Positions 32,087-40,670 of a stretch of DNA of 64,000 nucleotides are shown here, piece by piece (within the stretch, counting starts at the first letter, position 1; each line of letters opens with the position of its first letter). The translations under genes were made by a program, and so were the position numbers. The DNA lies in assembly GCA_934717855.1 (NCBI GenBank), contig CAKUZI010000004.1, positions 62,001 to 126,000 of the forward strand, written 5' to 3'. The stretch is from an uncultured Candidatus Melainabacteria bacterium (GTDB taxonomy: Bacteria; Cyanobacteriota; Vampirovibrionia; Gastranaerophilales; Gastranaerophilaceae). The notes beneath the pieces were generated by a model. The model was not told where the DNA came from. It searched no databases and worked only from the letters and a program-made list of their open reading frames with translations.

Positions 32087-33501
32087 TGTTAAAAAGAATT
32101 TTATTAATAAGCTTAATAATTGGAATGACTTCAACAAGTGCGATTTGTGCGGATATTGGGAACAAAGTTAACGATAAAGAATATCCGTCGGCGGATAAGG
32201 TTTTGCCGTCAAATACGCAAAAACCTGATTTTGTTATAGAGGGTTCTGTTGAAAAAAATATAGATATGACGCTCGATAAATGTATTGAGCTTGCTCTAGG
32301 AAATAATCCTCAAATTAATGCGGCATTTCATGATATTTTAGCTTCTGATGCCAGAATTAAACAAGTTTGGGCTAATTATTTCCCTCAATTGAGCTGGCAG
32401 ACTGGTTATACAAAGATTAAACAACTTCAATTGTCAGATGCGTTGGGTCGAAATTTGACGTTTAATTACTATATTTTGGGGCAAGTTACGCTTCAACAAA
32501 TGCTTTATGATTTTGGAGTTACGCAAAACCAAGCAACTATCAAACGTTTGGATTATGAAGCTTATAAAACAACTCTAAGTGCAACGATTAATGATGTAAT
32601 TTATCAAACAAAAGATGCGTATTACAATCTGTTGTTTGCTTTTGAAAATCGTCGTGTTGCGGAAGATACGGTTAAGAAATTTGAAATGTTTTATAATCAG
32701 GCAAAAGCGTTCTATGAAATCGGTATGAACCCAAAAGTTGATGTTACGATTGCGGAAGTTAATTTAAGTAATGCAAAATTACAACTTATTCAGGCAGATA
32801 ATGCTGTAAATCTTGCTGTTGCAAAGTTGAATAATGTTATGGGTGTTCCGTTTATTGATAAATATAATGTTCAAGAACGCTTGAAATATCAGCCGGTTGA
32901 TGTTTCATTTAACCAATCTATTGAAATTGCACGAGAAGCAAGACCGGAATTAAAACTTGCGGAATTAAAAGTCGAGAGTGCAAATCAAACGATGAAATTG
33001 GTGAAAAAATCATATTTTCCAACACTTTCTATTGAAGGACAATATCAACGAGGTGGTAAAAGTTGGAATTCCAATTACGGTTATAACATTGGAGGTTACT
33101 TGAATTTCCCGACAATTAACGGAATGTTGATTAAAAACGAGATTAAAGAGGCGCGTTATTTGTATGACAAGGAAATAGCTAATGCAAAGAATACTCAAAA
33201 TACGATTTATTTAGAAATTCAAAATGCGTTTTTAACACTTGAAGAGAAGAAAAATCAAATGCCTGTTGCTATTTTGGGTGTAAAACAAGCGAAAGAAAAC
33301 TATGAACTTTCTTATGGCAGATACCGTGTTGGAGAAGCAAGTCCGACTGAGTTGAAAGATGCACAAATTAATTATCAACAAGCTCAATTGACGTATTACA
33401 ATGCGCTTTATCAATATAATTCATCAAAAGCTTCATTAGAAAAAGCAATAGGTAAAAACCTCACAAGTCAAAATTCTGATGTTGTAGAATTAGGGAAATA
33501 A
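32086..33501 (+). CDS. tolC: TolC-like outer membrane efflux protein
   Basis: 471 aa with a Sec signal peptide (MLKRILLISLIIGMTSTSAICA). Two OEP repeats form the alpha barrel: LDKCIELALGNNPQINAAFHDI at about 63 and the related IEIAREARPELKLAELKVES at about 277, with long helices and SPTELKDAQINYQQAQLTYYNALYQYNSSKASLEKAIG at the end. No lipobox Cys, so TolC-like and not a lipidated OprM. It provides the outer membrane channel, evidence for a double-membrane envelope. Last gene of the acrAB-tolC unit; no strong hairpin terminator was seen, only repeats downstream. Confidence 0.93.
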   Translation: MLKRILLISLIIGMTSTSAICADIGNKVNDKEYPSADKVLPSNTQKPDFVIEGSVEKNIDMTLDKCIELALGNNPQINAAFHDILASDARIKQVWANYFPQLSWQTGYTKIKQLQLSDALGRNLTFNYYILGQVTLQQMLYDFGVTQNQATIKRLDYEAYKTTLSATINDVIYQTKDAYYNLLFAFENRRVAEDTVKKFEMFYNQAKAFYEIGMNPKVDVTIAEVNLSNAKLQLIQADNAVNLAVAKLNNVMGVPFIDKYNVQERLKYQPVDVSFNQSIEIAREARPELKLAELKVESANQTMKLVKKSYFPTLSIEGQYQRGGKSWNSNYGYNIGGYLNFPTINGMLIKNEIKEARYLYDKEIANAKNTQNTIYLEIQNAFLTLEEKKNQMPVAILGVKQAKENYELSYGRYRVGEASPTELKDAQINYQQAQLTYYNALYQYNSSKASLEKAIGKNLTSQNSDVVELGK

Positions 33502-33589
33502 TATGTTGTAGTTTTACGACTACTTTTATATAATACCAATATTTGTTATCGCGGACTATGTTCCGCGATTTGTTTCGAACAGAAATGTT

Positions 33590-33880
33590 AAAACTTGTCC
33601 TCTCTTCTAGGGGAAGTTAGAAAAATGGATTTATTTTATAAAAACAATTAATTAACCCCTCTCCCGAATTCGTAATACTCACTGTTGTTCGCAAACGACT
33701 TCGACCTCTTCCCTCGGAGAGGTGAAATCTATCGAAATATTTTATTTAAAAAAACTATTACTATTATTTTCCCCCACCTCGAAATCAAAGATTTCGGTCC
33801 TCCCTCAAGTGGAGGACATGGAGTAACAAACATTTTTGTTTGTCATTCTGAGCGATTAGCGAAGAATCTCAAAGTAAGAG
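33590..33880. repeat. Cluster of intergenic repeats between the efflux operon and mutL
   Basis: 33656-33730 is a family D unit (AACCCCTCTCCCGAATT, then TTCCCTCGGAGAGG). 33770-33815 contains an inverted repeat (CGAAATC-N3-GATTTCG flanked by CCACCT/CCTCC and GGAGG). 33840-33872 is half of the GTCATTCTGAG...CGAAGAATCTC palindrome. No gene is supported in 33502-33900. Confidence 0.65.
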
Positions 33881-33900
33881 GAACATGTTTTTACATTAAT

Positions 33901-35691
33901 TTATGCATTCCTTTGGAAAAATCCTGCGATTTCTTTGTGTGGGAAAAATTTTACAACAGGACGTCCATGAGGGCAAGTGTACGGCATTTTAGTCGTTCGC
34001 CATTTTTTTACAATTTCTTGCATTTGCCAAGTTGAAAGTTTTTGACCTGCTTTTACAGATGCTTTACAAGCTGTTGTTATTAAAATATGTTCTTCAAGTC
34101 TGTCGATGTTGCCCTCAATGTTTTCTAAAATATCTGCCAAAATTTCTTTTGGGTTTACTTTAGCAATCATTTGCGGAACTTTTCTGAAAATTAATTCATT
34201 TTCTTTTAAAAATTCTATTCCAAATCCAAATTTTTCAAACTTTTCAATATTTTCTTTTATTAATTCTGCTTCAGTGCTGGAAACAGGAACAACATCTGAT
34301 ACAAATAACATTTGAGAAACGATATTTTTTTCTGACATAAGTTTTTCGTAAATATATCTTTCTTCCGCAATATGTTGATCAATAATTTCAAGTCCGTCTT
34401 CTTTTTCTACCAAAATGTAGGTGTTTTTGTATTGCCCGATAATATTTTCTTCAGGTTCCGGATCTTTTTCTATTGGTACAAAAAATTGACGTTGTTCTAT
34501 TTTTTCTTCTTGTTGTTGTGCAAATTTTGCTTCTTCCTCTTGCATTAATTTACTTGAAACATAAATAGTATCTTCTTTTTTATCAAAATAAATGTCTCCA
34601 GATGTTTCAAGTTTTGGCTGTACAAAATCAACAACATTGTTTTGGGGTTGAATTGTTTGAGAAAATTGTTGTGGCTCAAATGTCATTGTCGGTTGGCGTT
34701 CAACATAATTTGCCAAACCTGCATGAATTGATGCGTAAATAAAATTGAAAACTTGGTTTGGATTTTTATAACGCACTTCTTTTTTTGTCGGATGGACATT
34801 TACATCAACATCTGACGGTGGAAGTTCTAAATTTAAAATTACAAATGGATATTTCCCGCTTGCAATAAGACTTTTGTATGCCATATCAATTGCTTTTTGG
34901 AATACAGGACATTTAACCGTTCTTCCATTGATATAAATGTGATAACCTTTTTTGCTTGAACGAGTATAATTTGGAGTGCTTACGTAGCCTGTCATCTTCA
35001 TTCCGGCAAGTTGGTCTGTTTTTAATACTTCTTTTAAGTTAGGAATTATATCGGCTGAATAAACCTCTTTTACAGTTTGCAAAAGATTGTTTTGACCGGA
35101 TGTTTTTAAAACAGTTTTACCATTCTTTTTTAATTCAATGGAACATTCCGGATGTGCTAAAGCAATTGATTGAACAAGTTCTTGAATGTATGAAAATTCT
35201 GTGTTTGAACTTTTTAAAAATTTTAAACGTGCAGGGATGTTGTAGAACAAATCTTTTATATCCATAATTGTTCCGATAGCACAACCTGTTTCAACTTGTT
35301 TAACTTCAGAGTTTTCACATTTTACCTTTGTTCCGGTGTCAAAATCTGCAGTTCTTGTTGTGCAGGTTAATTTTGAGATTGAAATTATGCTGGATAAAGC
35401 TTCTCCACGAAAACCAAGAGTATGAATATCAAATAAATCTTCATCTGTTGAAATTTTGCTTGTAGCGTGTTTTGAAAATGCAAGCATAATATCGTCAGGA
35501 TAAATTCCGCAACCATTATCTGCTACTCTAATATCTCTGCAGTCATTATTGATTTCAATACTCACTTTTGTAGAGCCGGCATCAACGGAATTCTCTACTA
35601 ATTCTTTTACAACAGAAGCCGGTCGTTCAATAACTTCACCTGCTGCAATTTGATTTATTAAATGTTTTGAAAGTTGTTTTATCCTCGCCAT
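33901..35691 (-). CDS. mutL: DNA mismatch repair protein MutL with endonuclease motif
   Basis: 596 aa from the ATG at 35691, where homology begins (MARIKQLSKHLINQIAAGEV). The GHKL ATPase part has VVKELVENSVDAG, DNGCGIYPDD, the TLGFRGEAL lid and VHPTKKEVRY (about 300). A Gln-rich linker (QQEEKIEQRQ) leads to the C-terminal dimerisation domain with D438-Q-H-I-A-E-E-R-Y-I-Y-E, matching the latent nuclease motif DQHA(X)2E(X)4E except Ile for Ala, plus ACKASVKAGQ and CPHGRP, which hold the metal site. It is therefore a nicking MutL of the non-MutH type. mutS is not in the window. A GAGGGA lies 13 nt before the start, rather far. Confidence 0.95.
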   Translation of the reverse strand: MARIKQLSKHLINQIAAGEVIERPASVVKELVENSVDAGSTKVSIEINNDCRDIRVADNGCGIYPDDIMLAFSKHATSKISTDEDLFDIHTLGFRGEALSSIISISKLTCTTRTADFDTGTKVKCENSEVKQVETGCAIGTIMDIKDLFYNIPARLKFLKSSNTEFSYIQELVQSIALAHPECSIELKKNGKTVLKTSGQNNLLQTVKEVYSADIIPNLKEVLKTDQLAGMKMTGYVSTPNYTRSSKKGYHIYINGRTVKCPVFQKAIDMAYKSLIASGKYPFVILNLELPPSDVDVNVHPTKKEVRYKNPNQVFNFIYASIHAGLANYVERQPTMTFEPQQFSQTIQPQNNVVDFVQPKLETSGDIYFDKKEDTIYVSSKLMQEEEAKFAQQQEEKIEQRQFFVPIEKDPEPEENIIGQYKNTYILVEKEDGLEIIDQHIAEERYIYEKLMSEKNIVSQMLFVSDVVPVSSTEAELIKENIEKFEKFGFGIEFLKENELIFRKVPQMIAKVNPKEILADILENIEGNIDRLEEHILITTACKASVKAGQKLSTWQMQEIVKKWRTTKMPYTCPHGRPVVKFFPHKEIAGFFQRNA

Positions 35692-35784
35692 AAAAAATAA
35701 ATCCCTCAATCTAATTCTCAATCTACACCAAACACAAATTCATCTAAATGTTTGATTACAAATTTGAAACATTTTTATACGATA

Positions 35785-35862
35785 GTAGCGTGATAGAGCT
35801 ATTAGGTTTTAGAACAATAAGCGACTAGGTAGCTAATAAGTTAGGTAGCTAGGCATATTTAA
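35785..35862. repeat. Octamer-periodic repeat upstream of the methyltransferase
   Basis: GCGACTAG, GTAGCTAA, TAAGTTAG, GTAGCTAG follow in 8-nt register at 35821-35852, with a more degenerate run (GATAGTAGCGTGATAGAG) before it. Confidence 0.7.
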
Positions 35863-35880
35863 GATAGGGAGATTAAGGAC

Positions 35881-36753
35881 TTGGCAAGAGTTAGAACAAA
35901 TACAAAATTAAAACCGTCAAAAAAAGCTGATTTGCAGGTAGTAAAACCTGTTAAAACAACTCGATACAGTGATATAGATTTAAATAATTGGAAAGCATAT
36001 GATCACGTTAAAACTGATACTTTGTGGGAATTCCCTACAAGATTAAGAGAGGGCGGTCACTCTAACGAATACCATGGAAATTATATTCCTCAAATTGCTC
36101 AACAATTGTACGAAAGATTTACAAAGAAAAATGACGTTGTGCTTGATTTGTTCTTTGGTTCAGGAACATCAGGGATTGAAGCAATTAATATGGGCAGACG
36201 TTGTATTGGTGTTGAGCTTAAAGATGAACTTGCAGAAAGCGTTTCACAAAAATTTACTCCAAAACAACTTGTAACAGATGTTCGTATTATTTGTGCGGAT
36301 TCTGCTTCTGAAGAAATGAGAGAAAAAGTTCAAGCAAGTTTAGATATTATGCGTGAAGAAAAAGCTCAATTCTTAATTCTTCATCCGCCTTATGATGATA
36401 TTATCAAGTTTTCTGACAAAAAAGAAGATTTGTCTAACTGTGATACTACAGAAGAATTTTATGATTTATTCGCAAAAGTTGCAAAAAACGGTTATGATAT
36501 GCTTGAAAAGGGTCGTTTTGCAGCGTTGATAATTGGCGACAGCTACAAAAATTCCGAAGTTCAACCTCTCGGTTTTGAATGTATGGCTCGTATGATGGCT
36601 TTGGGATTTAAACTAAAAGGTATTATTGTAAAAGATATTCAAGGTAATGAACGTGCTAAAGGTAAAACTGCAAACTTGTGGCGTTATAGAGCTTTAGCTG
36701 GTGGATTTTTCATATTTAAACATGAATATGTAATGATTTTTGAAAAAAAGTAA
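35881..36753 (+). CDS. DNA methyltransferase (N4-cytosine/N6-adenine type), orphan
   Basis: 290 aa starting at TTG, with AGGGAGATTAAGGA just upstream and no better ATG. The SAM-binding motif I region VVLDLFFGSGTSGIEAINMGRRCIGVEL (about 88-115) precedes the catalytic motif IV HPPY (about 163, in FLILHPPYDD). Preceding motif I is WEFPTRLREGGHSNEYHGNYIPQI, the segment that in ordinary PF01555 enzymes comes late in the protein together with motif I. The order is thus permuted relative to the common beta-class layout. No restriction gene is next to it, so it is likely a solitary regulatory or protective methylase, possibly phage-derived. The recognition site cannot be read from sequence. Confidence 0.8.
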   Translation: MARVRTNTKLKPSKKADLQVVKPVKTTRYSDIDLNNWKAYDHVKTDTLWEFPTRLREGGHSNEYHGNYIPQIAQQLYERFTKKNDVVLDLFFGSGTSGIEAINMGRRCIGVELKDELAESVSQKFTPKQLVTDVRIICADSASEEMREKVQASLDIMREEKAQFLILHPPYDDIIKFSDKKEDLSNCDTTEEFYDLFAKVAKNGYDMLEKGRFAALIIGDSYKNSEVQPLGFECMARMMALGFKLKGIIVKDIQGNERAKGKTANLWRYRALAGGFFIFKHEYVMIFEKK

Positions 36754-36873
36754 ATACGTAAAAATTTTCATAGAGAAAATTGATTTTATTTATCCTGAAA
36801 AGAGCATATTCACTTATTCTTCTTTTTGTGATTATTATGATATAATAATCTTAGAGAATAGTGGGAAAGTTTT

Positions 36874-39099
36874 ATGGCGACGCAAACAAAAAAATTATCA
36901 ATAGCATTTTATTGGCATATGCACCAACCTGTTTATCAACTTACACCTACGGGAGATTATTTAATGCCGTGGGTCAGATTACATGCGGTGAAAGATTATC
37001 TTGATATGGTTCTTATTCTTGACAAATTCAAGAATATAAAATTGAACTTTAACCTTGTACCGGTTTTGTTGGATGCTTTAATTGATTATGGCCAAAATGG
37101 TTTGCATGATATCCATTCAAGACTTTCTATTACAGATGTTGAAGATTTGACGGATGATGACAAAGAATTTATTATTAACAATTTTTTCGATGCCAATTAT
37201 CACTATATGATTTTGCCAAATGAAGAATATAACAGACTTTATCAAAAAATTCAATTAAGTGATACAAATGATTTAAACATTTTTTCAAACCAAGAATATT
37301 CTGATTTGATGGCATTGTTTAACCTTGCGTGGTTTGATCCGATTTATAAAAACAAATATCCGGAATTAAAAAAACTTATCCAAAAAGGTAAAAATTATAC
37401 GCTGGAAGATAGGATTAAAATAATTGATATTCAACGCGATATTATTAGAGAAATTATTCCTGCTTATAAAAAATATATGGAAGACGGTAAAATTGAAATT
37501 ACAACAAGTCCATATTATCATCCGATTTTACCGATATTGTTAGATTTTAAAAATATTAAAACAGCTCCAGAAAGTGATTTGCCTGAAGATTTAAAAATGC
37601 AAACAGATGCCAAAGAACAAACGCAAATGGCTTTAGACAGAATAGAAGAAATTTTTGGCAGACGTCCTAAGGGAATTTGGCCATCGGAACATTGTATTAA
37701 TTCTAAAGTTGCAGAAATGTTGAGTGAACTTGGTGTTAAGTGGACAATTTCTGATGAGGGAGTTTTGTCAAATTCAATTAATTTTGAATTTATAAGAGAT
37801 TTTAGAGGCTATTTGGAAGATCCTTATCATCTTTTAAAAACTTATAATCACAAAAATGTTGATATCATTTTTAGAGATGCTATGCTTCCAAACCTTATAG
37901 GGTTTGAATATCCTAATCATTCGGCAGAAGGCGCTGCAAACGATTTGTATGACAGAATAAAAGTTGCTCAAAGTAAATTGGTATCCTCTCCTGATGAACA
38001 TCATTTGCTGACTATTGCAATGGATGGTGAAAATTGTTGGGAAAATTACACTCAGGATGGTGATGAGTTTTTGACAAAAATTTATTCACTAATCGAAAAT
38101 GATCCGACACTTGAAACTGTATTAATTAGTGATTATGTTGAAAAAGATACCTCAAAACCTTTGAATAAATTAAGTGCCGGTTCTTGGATTAATCGTAACT
38201 TTAAATTATGGATTGATGAACCGATAAAAAACTTAGCTTGGACATATTTAGAGCACGTGAGAGAAGATTTTTCTGCTTTTGTAGAAGCAAATCCGCAAAA
38301 TCCTAATATTGATGCCGCAAAAAAAGAATTGTTTATCTGCGAGGGCAGTGATTGGTTCTGGTGGTATGGCGAACCTAACGATTCAGGGCGTGATAACATT
38401 TTTGATTACATTTTTAGAGAACATTTGAAAAATATTTATTTCTATTTAGGACTTGAACCGCCAGAATATCTTGAAACTCCGCTTTTGTCAGCAATTGCAA
38501 AACCGTCAAGGTATCCAAAATGTGAGATTACTCCACAGATAGATGGAAAAGAACACAATGACGATATTTGGCAAAATGCTGGTTGTATAAAAATTCCAGA
38601 TGGTCCTGTACTTAAGGAAAATAAATTTTATGACAAAATATATTTTGGATACGACAAGGACAACTTGTATTTGAGATTTTATCTGAATGAATATTTGAAA
38701 GAAACTCCTGCTTTATTAAAGCAAGCTAACCAAATGTACATTTACATGAGAAATCAGAATAAAAAACAGGCGCTTTCTCCAATAAGAATTATCCAAAAAA
38801 CCGAGAGTATTTTACCAATTTCAAAAGAAAAATTTCATAATGAATTTCAAATTTCAATTTTTGGTGGTGAAATAAATCTTGTAAGACTTGTCAAAGCTAT
38901 ACCGAATAACCTGTGGGTAATTACAACTTCTAAAAGTATAAAGACGGTTTATGACAAAGTTGTAGATGTAAGTATTCCGTTTGATTCAATAGAAATTGCA
39001 AGTGGTGATACTTTGGAATTTTTGTTTGTAAATGCAAATTATGGTGTAAAAGATTATTTTGTTCCGAATGAAATGCTATTAACAATAACGAGAATGTAA
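36874..39099 (+). CDS. Glycoside hydrolase family 57 protein
   Basis: 741 aa, no signal peptide, so cytoplasmic. GH57 motifs: 1, FYWHMHQPVYQL (residues 12-23); 3, GIWPSEHCINS (Glu as probable nucleophile, about 272); 4, TIAMDGENCWENY (Asp as probable acid/base, about 386). A second half from about 545 (RYPKCEITPQIDGKEHNDDIWQNAG...YFGYDKDNLYLRFYL) resembles a CBM9/DOMON-like beta domain, often attached to GH57 amylases. The family acts on alpha-glucans (alpha-amylase, 4-alpha-glucanotransferase, amylopullulanase); glycogen breakdown is the likely role. The exact activity cannot be determined here. It is transcribed in the same direction as the methyltransferase. Confidence 0.9.
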   Translation: MATQTKKLSIAFYWHMHQPVYQLTPTGDYLMPWVRLHAVKDYLDMVLILDKFKNIKLNFNLVPVLLDALIDYGQNGLHDIHSRLSITDVEDLTDDDKEFIINNFFDANYHYMILPNEEYNRLYQKIQLSDTNDLNIFSNQEYSDLMALFNLAWFDPIYKNKYPELKKLIQKGKNYTLEDRIKIIDIQRDIIREIIPAYKKYMEDGKIEITTSPYYHPILPILLDFKNIKTAPESDLPEDLKMQTDAKEQTQMALDRIEEIFGRRPKGIWPSEHCINSKVAEMLSELGVKWTISDEGVLSNSINFEFIRDFRGYLEDPYHLLKTYNHKNVDIIFRDAMLPNLIGFEYPNHSAEGAANDLYDRIKVAQSKLVSSPDEHHLLTIAMDGENCWENYTQDGDEFLTKIYSLIENDPTLETVLISDYVEKDTSKPLNKLSAGSWINRNFKLWIDEPIKNLAWTYLEHVREDFSAFVEANPQNPNIDAAKKELFICEGSDWFWWYGEPNDSGRDNIFDYIFREHLKNIYFYLGLEPPEYLETPLLSAIAKPSRYPKCEITPQIDGKEHNDDIWQNAGCIKIPDGPVLKENKFYDKIYFGYDKDNLYLRFYLNEYLKETPALLKQANQMYIYMRNQNKKQALSPIRIIQKTESILPISKEKFHNEFQISIFGGEINLVRLVKAIPNNLWVITTSKSIKTVYDKVVDVSIPFDSIEIASGDTLEFLFVNANYGVKDYFVPNEMLLTITRM

Positions 39100-39178
39100 C
39101 AAAAACTTTACAAAATTGCAAAAACACTAAAGTTTTTATTATGTTTGACGTTAAGGAATATACAAAGGGAAATTATAT

Positions 39179-39358
39179 ATGGTTGATTTTAATTCTGACA
39201 TACCTAAAGGACTTCCAAAATTAGATAAAGACTATTGGTCAAAAAGCAAAACAAATGTAGGAGACCAGTCTCAAGAACCACTTTTTGATGTAAATACAAA
39301 ATTTACTCTTGAAAACGATTTGGCAAAAATTTCAGTTTTCAATGGAAATAAAAAATAA
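39179..39358 (+). CDS. Small protein, 59 aa
   Basis: A short gene starting MVDFNSDIPKGLPKLDKDYW and ending ISVFNGNKK, with AAAGGGA 7-9 nt before the ATG. It is hydrophilic, without signal peptide, Cys or membrane segment. It ends 36 bp before a strong terminator, which supports real transcription. Not recognised. It may be in one unit with the GH57 gene, 79 bp upstream. Confidence 0.6.
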   Translation: MVDFNSDIPKGLPKLDKDYWSKSKTNVGDQSQEPLFDVNTKFTLENDLAKISVFNGNKK

Positions 39359-39393
39359 ATTTTAAATTCCTCTCTTTTCCTCACACAATTTAT

Positions 39394-39430
39394 AAAAAAG
39401 AACCTCTCTAGTGATAAGGTTCTTTTTTTT
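39394..39430 (+). terminator. Terminator, copy 1 of an identical pair
   Basis: AAAAAAGAACCT pairs with AAGGTTCTTTTTT. The same 37 nt occur at 40296-40332. Confidence 0.9.
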
Positions 39431-39600
39431 GATAAAGTTAGGGTATATCGGGTAGCTGAGAAAGTGAAATGGGGCTAAAAATAGCACCATATAAACTATT
39501 TTTTTTGTAAAATTTTATGAAGTCAAAAATATGACATAGCAAAATTTTTTATTAGAAGTTTTATTATAAAAAAATAACATGTGTAACGCAAGAGAAAGAG
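39431..39600. other. Gene-free stretch with octamer traces
   Basis: AAAGTTAGGGTATATCGGGTAGCTGAG near the left end recalls the octamer family. GTCAAAAATATGAC (about 39522-39535) is a small imperfect palindrome that could be an operator for the gene at 39605. Confidence 0.35.
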
Positions 39601-39604
39601 GTTA

Positions 39605-40054
39605 ATGATGGAAATTAAAATAAACACACTTCTAGGACATAGATTATTTCATAACAGTAAAGGTGAAACATTGATTTTGCAAAAGGGACTTCGGGCTAAT
39701 GATAATAGGCCAACTGTATCTTTGTTTAAGTTAGATGGAATCGATGTTATTCCGGTAGCAGAAAAAATATATGGTGAAAATCATTCTGCAAAAACTCCAG
39801 ATATCTACAAACACCATAAACTAAATGAACAAATTGTTACAAGAACAAAAAAAGGTAACAACATGATTGGAACTTTGTATAGTTACAGAACCTTTTTTAA
39901 AGGTTCCGTTTACTTTGCGGAAACAAAAAATGGTGCAAAAATAACTTCTAGCTATGATAAAGATAAACCTATTTCAGCATTCCAAAGTTTTTGTGAAGCT
40001 TTTGGTAATCCAGGAAAAAGGATTTATAATAGGCTTTTAAAAGGTGATAAGTAG
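39605..40054 (+). CDS. Unknown protein, 149 aa
   Basis: No family recognised. Two ATG codons in tandem (39605, 39608) follow AAGAGG; the second begins MEIKINTLLGHRLFHNSKGE. The sequence is basic with alternating hydrophobic residues in the first half (LFKLDGIDVIPVAEKIYG), suggesting beta strands, and a helical end (SAFQSFCEAFGNPGKRIYNRLLKG). There is no signal peptide. It lies between two copies of the same terminator, close to a relic of dut, in a region that looks rearranged. Confidence 0.6.
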   Translation: MMEIKINTLLGHRLFHNSKGETLILQKGLRANDNRPTVSLFKLDGIDVIPVAEKIYGENHSAKTPDIYKHHKLNEQIVTRTKKGNNMIGTLYSYRTFFKGSVYFAETKNGAKITSSYDKDKPISAFQSFCEAFGNPGKRIYNRLLKGDK

Positions 40055-40092
40055 TAGTAAAATATTTCTCGTAATTATTAACCAAAATCAAC

Positions 40093-40131
40093 ACAGAGCA
40101 GAAAAAATACTTAAGTATTTCTCTGCTCTGT
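40093..40131. repeat. Long hairpin after the 149-aa gene
   Basis: ACAGAGCAG and CTGCTCTGT close a 39-nt palindrome whose centre (AAATACTTAAGTATTT) is itself self-complementary. No clear T run follows, so it may be a terminator only for transcripts from the left. Confidence 0.6.
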
Positions 40132-40250
40132 AGTTTATTGTGTGCAATTTTTGCTACAAATTTATAGAATGGAATTGATGTTTTGTAACAGACTTGGTAT
40201 CTGTGCATTTATGCGTCTAAAATTTAATGTCTCAGTAACTTCCGGATAAT

Positions 40251-40295
40251 TTATTTCCCAGTAGAGCCGAAACCGCCTTCCCCGCGAGATTTATC
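40251..40295 (-). pseudogene. Relic of the 3' end of a dut gene
   Basis: On the minus strand these bases encode DKSRGEGGFGSTGK and a stop. The intact dut at 41600 ends ETSRGEGGFGSTGK and a stop. This is dUTPase motif V, the arm that closes over the active site. Eight or more bases differ, mostly at third positions, so it is not a recent copy. Upstream (towards higher coordinates) the coding is cut by a duplicated terminator. Confidence 0.75.
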
Positions 40296-40332
40296 AAAAA
40301 AGAACCTCTCTAGTGATAAGGTTCTTTTTTTT
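40296..40332. terminator. Terminator, copy 2 of an identical pair
   Basis: Identical over 37 nt to 39394-39430, even in the loop, and located next to the dut relic. Oriented to stop rightward transcription towards the XRE gene. Confidence 0.85.
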
Positions 40333-40376
40333 ATAGTGATTTGGTATTGTTGGGATATGTATCTATTAGTACTGTT

Positions 40377-40595
40377 TTAATCAAAAGTAAATAATTTATT
40401 TGGCTCGACATCTAACGCTGTAATCAGACGATATAAAGTTTTAAATGTAATATTTCTTGTACCACATTCAATGTCACTAATATAATGAGAATCAATACCG
40501 AGTTTTTCAGCCAATTTTTCCTGAGTATAACCACGTATTAGACGGTAGTATTTCAATTTATTCCCGAATTTTGCACAAAGTTCATTGTATTCCAT
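40377..40595 (-). CDS. XRE-family regulator, divergent from a second prepilin
   Basis: 72 aa, essentially one helix-turn-helix domain: FGNKLKYYRLIRGYTQEKLAEKLGIDSHYISDIECGTRNITF followed by LYRLITALDVEPNKLFTF. Recognition helix around DSHYISDIE. The minus-strand TATAAT lies about 17-22 nt before the ATG. It overlaps an imperfect palindrome (ATCATATAGGAT) that could be an autoregulatory site. It is the second XRE gene in this window placed head-to-head with a prepilin, though it is not closely similar to the one at 26155. Confidence 0.9.
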   Translation of the reverse strand: MEYNELCAKFGNKLKYYRLIRGYTQEKLAEKLGIDSHYISDIECGTRNITFKTLYRLITALDVEPNKLFTFD

Positions 40596-40634
40596 ATTCT
40601 AATCATATAGGATTATAATATTCAATAAATAGTA

Positions 40635-40663
40635 TTGCAAAATACAATATTGTATATTATGAT
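40635..40663 (+). promoter_or_regulatory. Second prepilin promoter with palindrome in the spacer
   Basis: TTGCAA (40635-40640), 17-nt spacer, TATGAT (40658-40663). The spacer contains the perfect palindrome ATACAATATTGTAT (40642-40655). Same design as 26515-26572 but with a different operator sequence. Confidence 0.75.
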
Positions 40664-40670
40664 ATACAAT

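Noticed and set aside
33685..34035. 116-codon plus-strand frame before and inside the end of mutL
   Set aside because: It runs through three repeat families and then antisense to mutL; no translation signals.
35881..36753. Restriction-modification system around the methyltransferase
   Set aside because: Neighbours are mutL and a GH57 enzyme; neither strand shows an endonuclease or specificity subunit.
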